NCBI RefSeq assembly: GCF_947172395.1
Contig: NC_069104.1
Coordinates: 7,281,355 to 7,345,354, forward strand
Length of the DNA: 64,000 nt
DNA from: Bicyclus anynana
Lineage: Eukaryota > Arthropoda > Insecta > Lepidoptera > Nymphalidae
Direction of reading: 5' to 3'
Below, piece after piece: positions 43,195-53,689 of this stretch. The position numbers and the translations under genes are program-made. The notes beneath the pieces are model-generated. The model did not search any database, was not told the DNA's origin, and was given only the letters and a program-made list of their open reading frames with translations. The number at the start of each line of letters is the position of its first letter. The first letter of the stretch is position 1.

Positions 43195-43445
43195 ATTACC
43201 TTTGAACTTGTATCACACTCAAGTTCACAAACAAAATTGTCTGTCGTTTTATTTTGAAGGGGACGAGGTACAAATATTTAACACCAATAATTATATCCTG
43301 TGTACGTGCACCTACGTGTAATTTTAACACAATGAAACATCAATTCTATAGAGGAGTTTGTATGAATACGTTAGATCGTGATCATATACTTTTGACACAG
43401 GGGTAACGTCTAGCGAGGCAGGTCCTATGGCAATTGGTCTGAGAC
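43195..43445. mobile_element. hAT-K copy, left end lost
   Basis: aacaaaattgtctgtcgttt, gttagatcgtgatcatatac, ggggtaacgtctagcgaggc and the terminal caattggtctgag match 35659-35970. Confidence 0.65.
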
Positions 43446-44257
43446 AAGTACTCAATACTCCCATTCGTCAATAAGGACACGCCATTACTTCGTCAAAATA
43501 ATATACTTCTTCAATAATATCTACCCAACAATGGAGCACTAATGAAAAATCATAAAATCAATTGCTACAAAAGATTCATTCGAGCCGAAAAAGCAGTCAA
43601 TTTTCCTCTCGCATTGCACTCGCGAATATTTTCAGCTGACGTGCATTTACAATCGATAAGTTATCTCAAATTTTAACTTTCGAGCCGACCTCAACTTCAT
43701 TACCTTCAAATAAGGTCGATTTTACATTAGCAAGTGTTTGGAAATATCTTGGACCGAGATATTCGCCTATACAGCTTTTTAATGCAATACGGATCACACT
43801 TGGCACCAGATTTTTGTATAGAACTTGCTTTCATTCTTTGAAGTAATCTCAAGAGTACGAATTCTTATTGTTAGGGAGTAGGGTAGGTTAGGCGGGTCCT
43901 TGAATATTTCAATGGAAGTTCATACTGTCTGCTTCACTATCTAGGTATATAGGTATAGTACCTACTATAGTATAATTATGTGTTATAATGGTTATTGGTT
44001 AGATTTTATTAGGTTTACCTACATAATATGCAATGGATCTTACTTTGAAAATGAATGCCTATCTAAGGTAGAGTTCAAACTTATATACCTATCTTATGTT
44101 TCTCGTCACAACTCCTGGCTAGAAAATTATACTTGAATTTTCTTAGAGGAAAGAAAAGCTCAGTATTTCAAAGCCAAATACAGAAACTCGTGATCCGAAG
44201 TTTTGAGTTGTTCACACATTCGAGTTGTCTAAATAACGGTACAACTGCAAATAATAT
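43446..44257. other. Unassigned stretch
   Basis: Some less AT-rich blocks at 43570-43700; no exon recognised. The right end (44190-44257) holds agttttgagttgttcacac, related to the hairpin modules that follow. Confidence 0.35.
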
Positions 44258-44746
44258 GTTTTTGTAACTCAACAGTATGAGTTTTTTGAGTTGTAATATT
44301 ATCGGTTCTAGCGCTATTCTGCTAAGTCTATGTTTATGTAATATATTGACAGTGTGACTTGTCTTTATCTCTCTCTGCCTATCATAATACTATAGATAAT
44401 AAAGAGAGACAAGAGACGAATTCGAAGCTTACACTTTATAGTCGTTAAAACATCGTTTCTAGTGCTGTTCGGCACTGCAGACTATGTTTTTGTAACTCAA
44501 CGACAGTGTGAGTTTCGAACTTGTCTTTATCTTTCTCATGCCTATGACAATACTATAGATAGAGAGAGACAAGAGACGAATTCGAAGCTTACACGTTCAA
44601 GTTGTTAAAACATCATTCATGTGTTTGTAACTCGACAGTGTGAGTTTCGAACGTATCTATCGCTCTCTGTCTATAATATCGTGTTAGATAGAGCGAGATA
44701 GATTTAAATTCGAAACTCGCACTTGCGAGTTATACAAAACACCGTT
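44258..44746. repeat. Three consecutive hairpin modules (MITE-like trimer)
   Basis: Modules start at g(t)ttttgtaactc (44258, 44486, 44621). Each has acagtgtga(gtttcgaac) on the left, a (tctat)/(gagagagaca) stem around a central loop, and ttcgaagcttacac or ttcgaaactcgcac on the right. The third folds most cleanly: taactcgaca...gtgtgagtttcgaa against ttcgaaactcgcac...cgagtta. No coding sequence. Confidence 0.7.
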
Positions 44747-45035
44747 ATATAATAGACTAATACGAAAACAAATGGGTTAATGTTGAACAACAAGCCCATA
44801 ACAGCGGGTGAAAACACAACCAGATTTTGGTACACCCATCATTTTGTGTTGTAAAATTAAATAGATCCAAAGCGTAGTCACAATTTTCGGTTACATTAGC
44901 ATTTACGAGACTCGTTTCAAGTTTTGGCGGGGCGCCAAACTGCGCTTTGACACCGTGTGATAAATATATCGGCTTACACGTTCGTTTCGGAGGCAGAATG
45001 AAGCGCTTTTCCGTTGCGTCTCAACTATTATCATC
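44747..45035. other. Unassigned spacer
   Basis: Contains tggcggggcgcca (44925-44937), a short palindrome. Confidence 0.35.
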
Positions 45036-45195
45036 AATCTGAAACAATATTAGCAACACTAGGGAGAAACTACCTACCTATTTTGTGAAATTGTTTTATA
45101 TTTATCACAGAGTCTCAGAGACTCTAGAGATATAAAACAATTTCACAAAATAGGTAGGTAGTTTCTCCCTAGTGTTGCTAATATTGTTTCAGATT
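45036..45195. repeat. Perfect 66-bp inverted repeat, 28-nt spacer
   Basis: Arms 45036-45101 and 45130-45195 are exact reverse complements. The spacer itself contains AGAGTCTCAGAGACTCT, a second palindrome. The arm sequence is unlike any other repeat in the window. Confidence 0.97.
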
Positions 45196-45211
45196 ACAGA
45201 TTATACTACTA

Positions 45212-45390
45212 AAATAAGTACATAAATATATAATGTAAGTAAACACATAATTGTGCATGTCTGCGCTCAGTGGTGGAGTCGCTATATTCGGATCACTTTT
45301 TGCGGTGATTTTGTAGGCACATAACATATCTACAGTATAAAATAATCATTGATCGTGGCTGCCTTATACGTGAAGTGCTTTAGAATCATT
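45212..45390 (+). mobile_element. Repeat family O copy
   Basis: aatgtaagtaaacacataat, ttgtgcatgtctgcgctcag, ctttttgcggtgattttgta. Starts 17 bp after the big palindrome. Confidence 0.6.
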
Positions 45391-45882
45391 CTACCTAACA
45401 TATCTATAAATTAATCTGTATATGCACTCCGTTGACCTGAGCTAGCATGGTTTTAATTAAGCCTACTATTATATTCTGTTATGAATACCAAATGTGGAAT
45501 AATTAGGGTGTTGCCACACTCAACAAACTTTATACTACTTTGTTTAAGGGCCTACTTTGAGCGCCTCCACACATGAATAACTTGGAAAGTATGTAATGAC
45601 ACGTGTTGCTAAGTATTAAGTGTTCTTAAACATTCAAAATGAAACATATTTACGCAAGACTTATTAATTAATTTTAAATATACAACTAAGGTTAATAATA
45701 TACTTGAGTATAAAAAAACGAACATTTATAAGCGACCCTAATTTTTGAAAAATAAAAAAAAAATTGCGTCTCTTTTTTTAATTTCATTAATGATACCAGC
45801 AAATTAGAAACACAATATAATTTACTCTAATCAATGCACTCATTTTTTACACGTTTAACTTATTAACTATTTTATGTAAGAA
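45391..45882. other. Unassigned AT-rich stretch
   Basis: No recognised element. Confidence 0.3.
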
Positions 45883-46310
45883 AATCTTGGAATCTTAATT
45901 TGACCCACTTCCCGGTCTTCGATTAGGATGAAATTTTGCACACCCTCTGAGTTTTGATGATAATACATGACTAGCTAAGAAACGTCATTAGAAATCCAAT
46001 ATGGTGGCCTAACCAATCACTTGTAACTATGTAAAAAAGACAAATCTTGAAATCTTCATTTGACCGACTTCCCGGTCTTCGATTAGGATGAAACTTTGCA
46101 CACGCTCTGAGTTCTGATGAAAATACATGACTATTTCAGAAACATCATTACAAATCCAATATGGCAGCCTCCCCAAGATGGCGGACTAGCTGTTTGAAAT
46201 CCACCCCCATGATAAGGATATCAAATGAAAGGGTTTGCTGTCAAGAATACGAAAAAAATAGTCAAATCCCATATTTGTAATTTTTAGTGCGTACTAAAAG
46301 CGTGTTTTTA
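45883..46310 (+). mobile_element. Family F copy with internal tandem duplication
   Basis: The ttcccggtcttcgattagga block occurs twice (45910 and 46070, about 160 bp apart), each followed by cacac(c/g)ctctgagttctg and aaatccaatatggcggc-type sequence. It ends in ctaaaagcgtgttttt. Confidence 0.7.
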
Positions 46311-46864
46311 AACAATATAAAGTAATTATTTTATAAGTGTATAACCCGTGGAATAATCGAAGGTGTATCCATTAGTTGCATACCTACTTCTCTCTCATAA
46401 AGTAAGACGTGAAAGTTATTGTTTCGTGTGTACTTACGTAATCCAGAATTCAGGACCGATTGTAGCCGACACTATATAGAGAATTTCCTTTTGTTAAGCT
46501 TCATAGAAGATGAAAAGAATAGAGGTAACTCCGAAGTAGACCAAAAAACGGTGACAAGGGCGTCAGGGTCTTTGGACGTTTGGACCGATGTGGTAACTTC
46601 ACTGAGCCCATAAAGTGCATCGTTGCGAAGGTCTGAATTTCACAAAAGGCGCCCTTAGAAGGTCGTTCCGTCCCCCACGTTCTCCTTGTCTTCAGGCTCA
46701 AAGCTGCGGCAAATAAACGTAAGTATAATGCAATAATCGATCATTCAAAGCAGATACATTTTTGACGAATCAAATGGCAGAATCTGCTGAACTTACCAAA
46801 GTTAAACCTTCTTCCAAAAATATAACGCATAAATGTGCAAAAATGGTTCCCTCTATTATTTGTT
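46311..46864. other. Unassigned stretch with opposing short frames
   Basis: A plus frame (46419-46613) and a minus frame (46501-46701) overlap; neither has support. Confidence 0.3.
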
Positions 46865-47035
46865 AATTAGAAACACAATATAGATCACTCTAATCAACGC
46901 ACGCCTTTTTTACACGCTTTATATTAGTTTCATTTGTAACTATGTATGTAAGAAAATCTTGGAACCTTAATTTGACCCACTTTCCGGTCTTCGATTAGGA
47001 TGAAATTTTGCACACGCTCTGAGTTCTGATGAAAA
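46865..47035 (+). mobile_element. Family F 5' part
   Basis: aactatgtatgtaagaaaat, cttccggtcttcgattagg, tgcacacgctctgagttct; truncated. Confidence 0.6.
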
Positions 47036-47311
47036 AATGTTTCCCTCTATTATTTGTTTAGTCTAAGTCATTCCTACTATGTTAAATATTCAGAGGAGCT
47101 GGAATTTCTGACCGTCTCCACATACTGTTTCATATATTAAGTACTTTAGGATGAGGCTGCATCTATAAAGCGTTTTGCAATACCATACGACCCTATAAAA
47201 TAGTTGTCCGCACTGGACATACCTACTGGTGGATTTTGGAAGTAGCCACCATAATATTATGTTTTAAACAATGTTTATCGGTTTCTTGGATTACTCAAAA
47301 ATCTACTTTTT

Positions 47312-47545
47312 TCATTATTTACAAGTTGGCCCTTGATTAATCTCACCTGATGGTAAGTGATGATGCAATTTAAGATGGAAGCGAGATACCTTGTTAAGTG
47401 GAGGATAAAAATCCACACCCCTTTCGGATTCTACACGAAATCGTATCGGAACGCTAAATCGCTTAGCGGTACGTCTTTGACGGTAGACCATCCTACCGAC
47501 AAAGACGTAGACTAGCCACGGCTGAAGCCTTCTACCAGCAGTAGC
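47312..47545 (-). mobile_element. SINE-1 with internal inverted duplication
   Basis: The acgtctttgacggtag block (47471) is followed by its inverse (ctaccgacaaagacgt, 47494), so the mid-body is locally folded back. Head missing. Confidence 0.7.
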
Positions 47546-47546
47546 A

Positions 47547-47757
47547 GTGGCGAAGGATGGAATTTTGACGAGGGCAAGCCGTCCCAAAGAGAAGGAAATT
47601 CATACCGCTTAATGCACTCCGGATGAGAACTCCAGATTCTCATACATCCCCTTCATATATATTTATAACAATATGTGTAAAATGGATTTCTAAGGTAACC
47701 CAGTGAGAATCGAATCGAAAAAAAGAGAATCGACCTGTATGGTCTCTTCACCACTGG
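47547..47757. mobile_element. hAT-J element
   Basis: Ends cagtggcgaagg and ttcaccactg. Body gggcaagccgtcccaaag and aacccagtgagaatcg, with a short aatcgaaaaaaagag duplication. Confidence 0.6.
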
Positions 47758-47932
47758 TAGGTGGATAATGGATGAAATGCGAATCTAATGCTGATAGATG
47801 TGTCCCAGGCTTTAACTGATCCGCTCTGCCCTATTGGTCGTCGGTTTTCTGTTCCAATAAATATTTGATCAAGTTCACGGAATTTCTGATCGCCGGCCAT
47901 CGCTACTTATACATTGAAACGTGGACTACATA

Positions 47933-49053
47933 TCTATACTATCTATACTGGCTATACTAGCTACTAATTATACTGGCTATACTAGCTACTAGTTATACTG
48001 GCTATACTAGCTACTATCTATACTAGCTATACTAGCTACTAGCTATACTGGCTATAGTAGCTACTATCTATACTGGCTATACTAGCTACTAGCTATACTG
48101 GCTATACTAGCTACTAGCTATACTGGCTATACTAGCTACTAGTTATACTGGCTATACTAGCTACTATCTATACTGGCTATACTAGCTACTTTCTATACTG
48201 GCTATACTAGCTACTAGCTATACTGGCTATACTAGCTACTAGTTATACTGGCTATACTAGCTACTAGTTATACTGGCTATACTAACTACTATCTATACTG
48301 GCTATACTAGCTACTAGCTATACTGGCTATACTAGCTACTATCTATACTGGCTATACTAGCTACTAGTTATACTGGCTATACTAGCTACTAGTTATACTG
48401 GCTATACTAGCTACTAGTTATACTGGCTATACTAGCTACTAGTTATACTGGCTATACTAGCTACTAGTTATACTGGCTATACTAGCTACTAGTTATACTG
48501 GCTATACTAGCTACTATCTATACTGGCTATACTAGCTACTTTCTATACTGGCTATACTAGCTACTAGCTATACTGGCTATACTAGCTACTAGTTATACTG
48601 GCTATACTAGCTACTAGCTATACTGGCTATACTAGCTACTTTCTATACTGGCTATACTAGCTACTAGTTATACTGGCTATACTAGCTACTAGTTATACTG
48701 GCTATACTAGCTACTAGTTATACTGGCTATACTAGCTACTAGTTATACTGGCTATACTAGTTACTATCTATACTGGCTATACTAGCTACTAGCTATACTG
48801 GCTATACTAGCTACTAGTTATACTGGCTATACTAGCTACTAGCTATACTGGCTATACTAGCTACTTTCTATACTGGCTATACTAGCTACTAGTTATACTG
48901 GCTATACTAGTTACTATCTATACTGGCTATACTAGCTACTAGTTATACTGGCTATACTAGCTACTAGTTATACTGGCTATACTAGTTACTATCTATACTG
49001 GCTATACTAGCTACTATCTGTACTGGCTATACTAGCTACTTGCTATACTGGCT
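47933..49053. repeat. 25-bp minisatellite, about 44 units
   Basis: The unit is tatactggctatactagctactNNN, where NNN is mostly AGT, AGC, ATC or TTC. The phase is constant over more than 1.1 kb (12 units per 300 bp). Rare core variants occur (tactagctat at 48021, actaactact, ctagttact). The array begins and ends in degenerate units and does not encode a long frame. Confidence 0.98.
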
Positions 49054-49119
49054 GTGCAATGTTACTGTAGTATGGTGCTTTTAAAAATCCTTTTATAAAA
49101 AATAATATAAAAGTTTGAT

Positions 49120-49255
49120 CATCATTATCAACCCATATTAGGCTCACCGCTGAGCTCGAGTCTCCTCTCAGAATGAGAGGGGTCAGGCCCATAGTCCACC
49201 ACGCTGGCCCAATGCGGATTGGCAAACTTCACACACGCAGAGAATTCAGAAATTC
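49120..49255 (-). mobile_element. SINE-2 3' half
   Basis: (ATC)-type tail and ggctcaccgctgagctcgag block through acttcacacacgcagagaat. Confidence 0.7.
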
Positions 49256-49293
49256 TAATGGTTTCATATTTCGATGACAAACATTAGAACCTG

Positions 49294-49773
49294 TACGATT
49301 ATAGTACAGGAAATCTAGAAAAAATCGTATAAGATTTGTAAAAGAATTACATGACTCGAGATTTTTTAACCATCGTTAGGTGCAACCCAACAAGCTTAAC
49401 TTGAGTACATCGACCCCCGCCACCTAGGGTGGCTCAGACACTCAAAAAGTTTTTGGATTGCATTTTTCTCCTAAACTATACCTAAGTTTTACACTAAAGT
49501 ATATTTGACAAAAAATATCGTATAGGTACTATCGTTCGACTTTAAATACGGAAGGTAGGTGGCTGAAGTTGCTTGAAATATTTTTTTCAGCATTTAGTGT
49601 GTAAAAAATTATTTTACAACCAAAGTACAAACAAGAAAGTTGTTCCTCTCAATAAAACCTCAAATAAAATACTCAAGTTAAGCTTGTTGGGTTACTCCCT
49701 ACCGATGGTTAAAAAATCTCGAGTCGTGTAATTCATTTAGTCATATTTCCTAGATTTCCTATACTATTACGAA
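49294..49773. mobile_element. Element with long (about 105-bp) terminal inverted repeats
   Basis: The left arm (about 49294-49407) and right arm (about 49671-49773) share atgactcgagattttttaac, aacccaacaagcttaacttg and ggaaatctag, all inverted. Arm identity is high near the inner edge and lower at the outer edge. The interior of about 265 bp contains ccgccacctagggtggc. No transposase. Confidence 0.7.
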
Positions 49774-50032
49774 AATTCCTAATCATTTTCAGTACTAATC
49801 CACTGTAACTTGAAAAAAATACTTACACTATCTACTTTGAGAGAGTTAAGTACTACTAAGTACTAACAAGTTCACAACTCTCTTGGCATTACTTAGTTTA
49901 TAGTTAGTAGCTAACAGAATTTTATGACGTTTCCCTGTCGTCCTTGTCTAGTTTCGTAACTTTTGAAAGCGAAATATACCCTACATTTAAGACTGTTTTA
50001 AAGATATAACCACATTTTCCAAACCAGACTTC
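49774..50032. other. Unassigned spacer
   Basis: Includes ttaagtactactaagtact simple sequence (49845-49865). Confidence 0.3.
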
Positions 50033-50110
50033 ACTGCGTATAGGATAGGAGATATGGAGCTTAGACCCACCACTCTGCTCGAATACGGAGAAACCCAGGA
50101 CCTCGTAACC
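50033..50110 (-). mobile_element. SINE-4 3' fragment
   Basis: gatatggagcttagacccac block. Confidence 0.5.
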
Positions 50111-50144
50111 CGAAGCCTCTTAAACTAACTAGAAAAATGAATCA

Positions 50145-50763
50145 CTCGTGTTACACGCGAGTGAAACTACGGAGCACAGCTAGTCAATACTAATAATGTG
50201 AAAGTAAGTCTGCCTGTCTGTCTTACCTTTTCACGGCTTAAACGCTAGACTGATTAAGATGAAATTTAGTAGGTATATAGATAAATTGGATCTTAGTGCA
50301 GAACTTTTAGGTACTTTTAATCCCGGAAAAATCCATGGTTCCTGCGGGGATTGTGAAAAACGGAATTTCACGCAAATGTAGTTGACGTCGACATAGTATT
50401 AGTATTATAGAGAAGAAAAGTTTGTGGTATTATAATTGGATCTACTGAACTAATTTTGTAAATTCTTATACTTACCATTAGAAAGCCACGTTATTTGTGA
50501 GTATCATAGATAATACTTCATAGATTAATATCCCCGTATTCTCATGAGAACGGGAACTATGTGATTGAAACCGCGGGACGTTGGCTAGTCTATACTAATA
50601 TTATAAAACAGAAGAGTTTGTTTGTTTGATTGAACGCGCTAATCTCAGGAACTCAAATCTCAGGTCCGATTTGAAAAATTCTTTCAGTGTTAGATAGCCC
50701 ATTTATGGAGGAAGGCTATAGACTATATATTGAAATTTGGTGAAACCGCGCGACGATAGCTAG
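50145..50763 (+). mobile_element. Head-to-tail chain of four Helitrons
   Basis: A 3' fragment (50145-50183) ends CTAG. It is followed at once by a second element starting TCAATACTAATAATG (50184, Hel-A-like, to about 50386). A Hel-B element runs to CTAG at 50585-50588. A complete Hel-D starts TCTATACTAATATTATAAAA at 50589 and ends CTAG at 50760-50763. Two junctions are exact CTAG/TC abutments. Confidence 0.75.
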
Positions 50764-51997
50764 TGTTATATAAAACGAATGTTTCATCCATGGACCATGC
50801 ACGTACAATAATTTGTTACATTCGGAAGAAACAGAAATGGAACTTAACAGTAGCTAAGCTCCAGGTTTTCCCACACTTGATTTATTACTGCAATACGTCA
50901 CGAAATCTGTGGAACTTGCGGCATGTGGGCGAAATACCGCAGAACTCGAAACATATTACTTAAGTAATAATCGAAATCACAAGTAGCCATTGTTTTCTCC
51001 TAGTAAATGAGAAATGTCGCAAAATACCAAAGAAAATATTGTTCTTTCGTACCCTGTAACGCTATGCGGTCCTACATTGAAAAATAAGAGACAAAATACT
51101 TCAATCATGTTGTTGCCTCACTCATGCCCGTAGCAGGGAAAATATAAATGAAAAAAAAATCGGTTGTCTGTAAAGACGGTTTACTGACTATAGTTGAACG
51201 TGACAACGTCTGAAAATACTAATGGAATGGATGGATGGATCGATGGTTGCGTCTTTCAAAAAAAAATTTCAATTAAAACAATAAATAAATATGTTTAATA
51301 ATCTTCAGAATATATTTTATTTCTTGTAAAAAAAGTTGGCAACCCTATAGCGAGGGAACGATGCATGACGTCATCTTTTTTCGAGTTTGCATCTGGCTTC
51401 ATCGAATCATAAGACGTTATCACGTCAAAAAATTGTTAAAAATCTAAGTAATTGTTATTAAATATCAAATTAGTTAGGTCAGCAGTTACTCGTTTAATAA
51501 GTATTCAATCGGTATAAAACTTCCGAACAAAAACAAACCAATTCGAAATTTTTGTTATAAAGTATAATAATCAGAATAAAAGTATTATTCCGTTGAAAAC
51601 AAATTACAAGAAAACGTGTAGAAAACAAAGAATGCAAAGTAATTTTAAACAAACTTTTTTAAGACCCCATGAGACTTGCAAAGAGCGTTCAGGATAAGGT
51701 CGCGGGAAAATTGTTCTTTTTGTTTACAAAGCTTTTGTAAACGTGTAGTTACGAGTATGTTTAAATTAAATTTTTGCTAATGTAAACTTGAAGTAAAAGA
51801 AATATTATTACCTAAAAATATTTGTGCATTAATTTTCTTTTAAATTAAAGAATACAAAGTGTAGTTTTTTTACTAACCACTGAGTCGTATCTTGGATATA
51901 TATTTTTTGAACAACTTTATGTTCTGTAGTTTTGAATCTTCACAAGATGGACCGGATACTATCAGTCATTAGGTATATTATGTATAAATTATTTTTA
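50764..51997. other. Largely unassigned stretch
   Basis: 51158-51400 repeats the undefined element seen at 40916-41140 (ggttgtctgtaaagacggt, catgacgtcatcttttttc). The rest has no recognised gene or element. Confidence 0.4.
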
Positions 51998-52305
51998 ACA
52001 AAAAAATTTAACTGATTTCAAAATCATAAAAATAAAGTAAAAAGCGAAAAAAAACATAGTATGTGCTACCTTCTGATCACTTTGAAGGCGGTGCCAATAC
52101 AGTGATGCATTAACTAAAGCCGATTAAGTCATAAAGTTTTAGGATTCAAACACAGTTCTTTCCCGTGGTTCTTTCAGAAACGGCTTTAAAATTTATACGT
52201 CACTGGCTTGGCACCGCCTTCAAGTGATCAAAAGGTAGCACATACGATGTTATTTTTCGGTTTTTAGTTTATTTTTGTGATTTATAAGTCGGTTCAATTT
52301 TTTGG
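51998..52305. mobile_element. Long-TIR derivative of TIR-E
   Basis: Both ends carry the TIR-E left-end sequence in opposite orientation: aagcgaaaaaaaacatagta, tgtgctaccttctgatcac, aggcggtgcca on the left and the inverse on the right (tggcaccgcct...aggtagcacata). Arms are about 100 bp. The interior includes aaagccgattaagtcataaa and its partial inverse aaacggcttt. Confidence 0.75.
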
Positions 52306-52329
52306 TAAAAAAAAATATTTTTCTGTTTT

Positions 52330-52895
52330 TAGTGTGTTCTAGCAAAGTGAATGAAAGCGCCACAGTACGGCAATTTTGTTATTTTGATTAAAACACAAAA
52401 TTTTCATGGAAATTAAATGGGACCAATCTGGAAGTAGGTCCTGTTTTGACGGCTTCCGGGGCGCAGTGGTATCCGCGGTGGATTTACAAAACGGAGGTCC
52501 TGGGTGATTGAGATTTTCTTAATTGGTCCAGGTCTGGCTGGTGGGAGGCTTCGGCCGTGGCTAGTTACCACCCTGTTACCACCCTACCGGCAAAGACGTA
52601 CCGCCAAGCGATTTAGCGTTCCGGTACGATGTCGTGTAGAAACCGAAAGGAGTGTGGATTTTCATCCTCCTCCTAACAAGTTAGCCCGCTTCCATCTTAG
52701 ACTGCATCATCACTTACCATCAGGTGAGATTGTAGTCAAGGGCTAACTTGTCAAGAATAAAAAATAAGGTATACCTACTCTTTCAAATACAAAAAGAATT
52801 TTCAAAATAGGTTAAGAAATGACGAAGTTATGAGGTAACAAATATAAAAAAACGCGTCGAATTAAAAAAAACCTCCTCCTTTTTTGTGAAAAACT
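52330..52895 (+). mobile_element. TIR-E copy split by a SINE-1
   Basis: The left piece 52330-52440 ends in ccaatctggaagtaggtcct. The right piece 52766-52880 resumes with acctactctttcaaatac and ends in aaacctcctcctttttt, running straight into a Hel-A 3' fragment (52881-52920: gtgaaaaactgaaatccacg, no CTAG). Confidence 0.65.
52446..52765 (+). mobile_element. Full-length SINE-1 nested in TIR-E
   Basis: Head GGCTTCCGGGGCGCAGTGG with the B box deleted (gtcctgggtgattgag). The rest of the body is near consensus, with a gttaccaccct duplication at 52565-52585. Confidence 0.85.
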
Positions 52896-53109
52896 GAAAT
52901 CCACGCGGACGATGTCGTGCCGCTTATATTTAAAAAAAAAAACAAAAATAACTCGTCATAAATTATAAAACCCAACAACTCGACCTACCAATTAATACAA
53001 CGAGCTTAGCAGCGGCACAATATTCTGCACAACTACGGCACATCAATTCACTTCATGTCAAAACTCCCCAAAATCGGTGGATTTAATTAATTGCTTCACT
53101 CGTCGACTG
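52896..53109. other. Unassigned spacer
   Basis: No element recognised beyond the Helitron remnant at its left. Confidence 0.3.
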
Positions 53110-53290
53110 TAGGCTTGCCAGTAGGCTAACAAAATGAGATCAGAGTATCCGGGCTGCATACGAATTGGATTCAGTTTCAACGAGCCGCGTGTTTTGGAAA
53201 TTATTCCATTAGCCAATAATTAAACGCGTTGACGCTCTGCGCGGATACTCTGTGACGGAATAAACTGAATGGACTGCGAATCATCGATCG
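53110..53290 (+). mobile_element. Family L copy
   Basis: gtaggctaacaaaatgagat, tatccgggctgcatacgaat, tggattcagtttcaacgag. Shared with 54600-54740 and in part with 55440-55475. Confidence 0.5.
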
Positions 53291-53689
53291 TAGATCGTTA
53301 GATGGGCCTCAAAGCGTCGCGGAATAGTCATTGATTTCGCACGTTGAGTACGTCATCACCCGTAACACATTTCTCTTTATTTATGTTGTGACTTGTGTTT
53401 CTACACTTCCAAAATGAACACGAAGGCATAATTAAGGGATTAAAATAAGAAAAAACAGTAAATATTTTTTTAAGTCTACGTCCACTCACAGCATGCACTT
53501 GTTACTTACTGAGATAAGATGTGCGTGCACGTCTTTGGGTAATGTCATAAAACTGTGCGTTCTTTAGTATGGAGGGGCCCATCTAATGATTTATATCGAT
53601 GCTGCGAATAATATGAATGTGCAGAAGTAATACAGTTGAGTCAAAACAACTGGCAAGAAAAATAATAGTTTCAAAAACTAAAAAACACG
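53291..53689. other. Unassigned stretch
   Basis: Includes cgatcgtagatcgttagatg (53287-53306). No gene. Confidence 0.3.

Noticed and set aside
47933..49053. Possible CRISPR-like array because of regular spacing
   Set aside because: Units are contiguous 25-mers with no unique spacers, in a eukaryotic genome; it is a minisatellite.
8790..52500. Additional tRNA genes at the heads of SINE copies (8870, 15244, 22553, 27150, 32003, 52446)
   Set aside because: They have A- and B-box-like motifs but no complete cloverleaf, no T-run terminator, and continue into SINE bodies.
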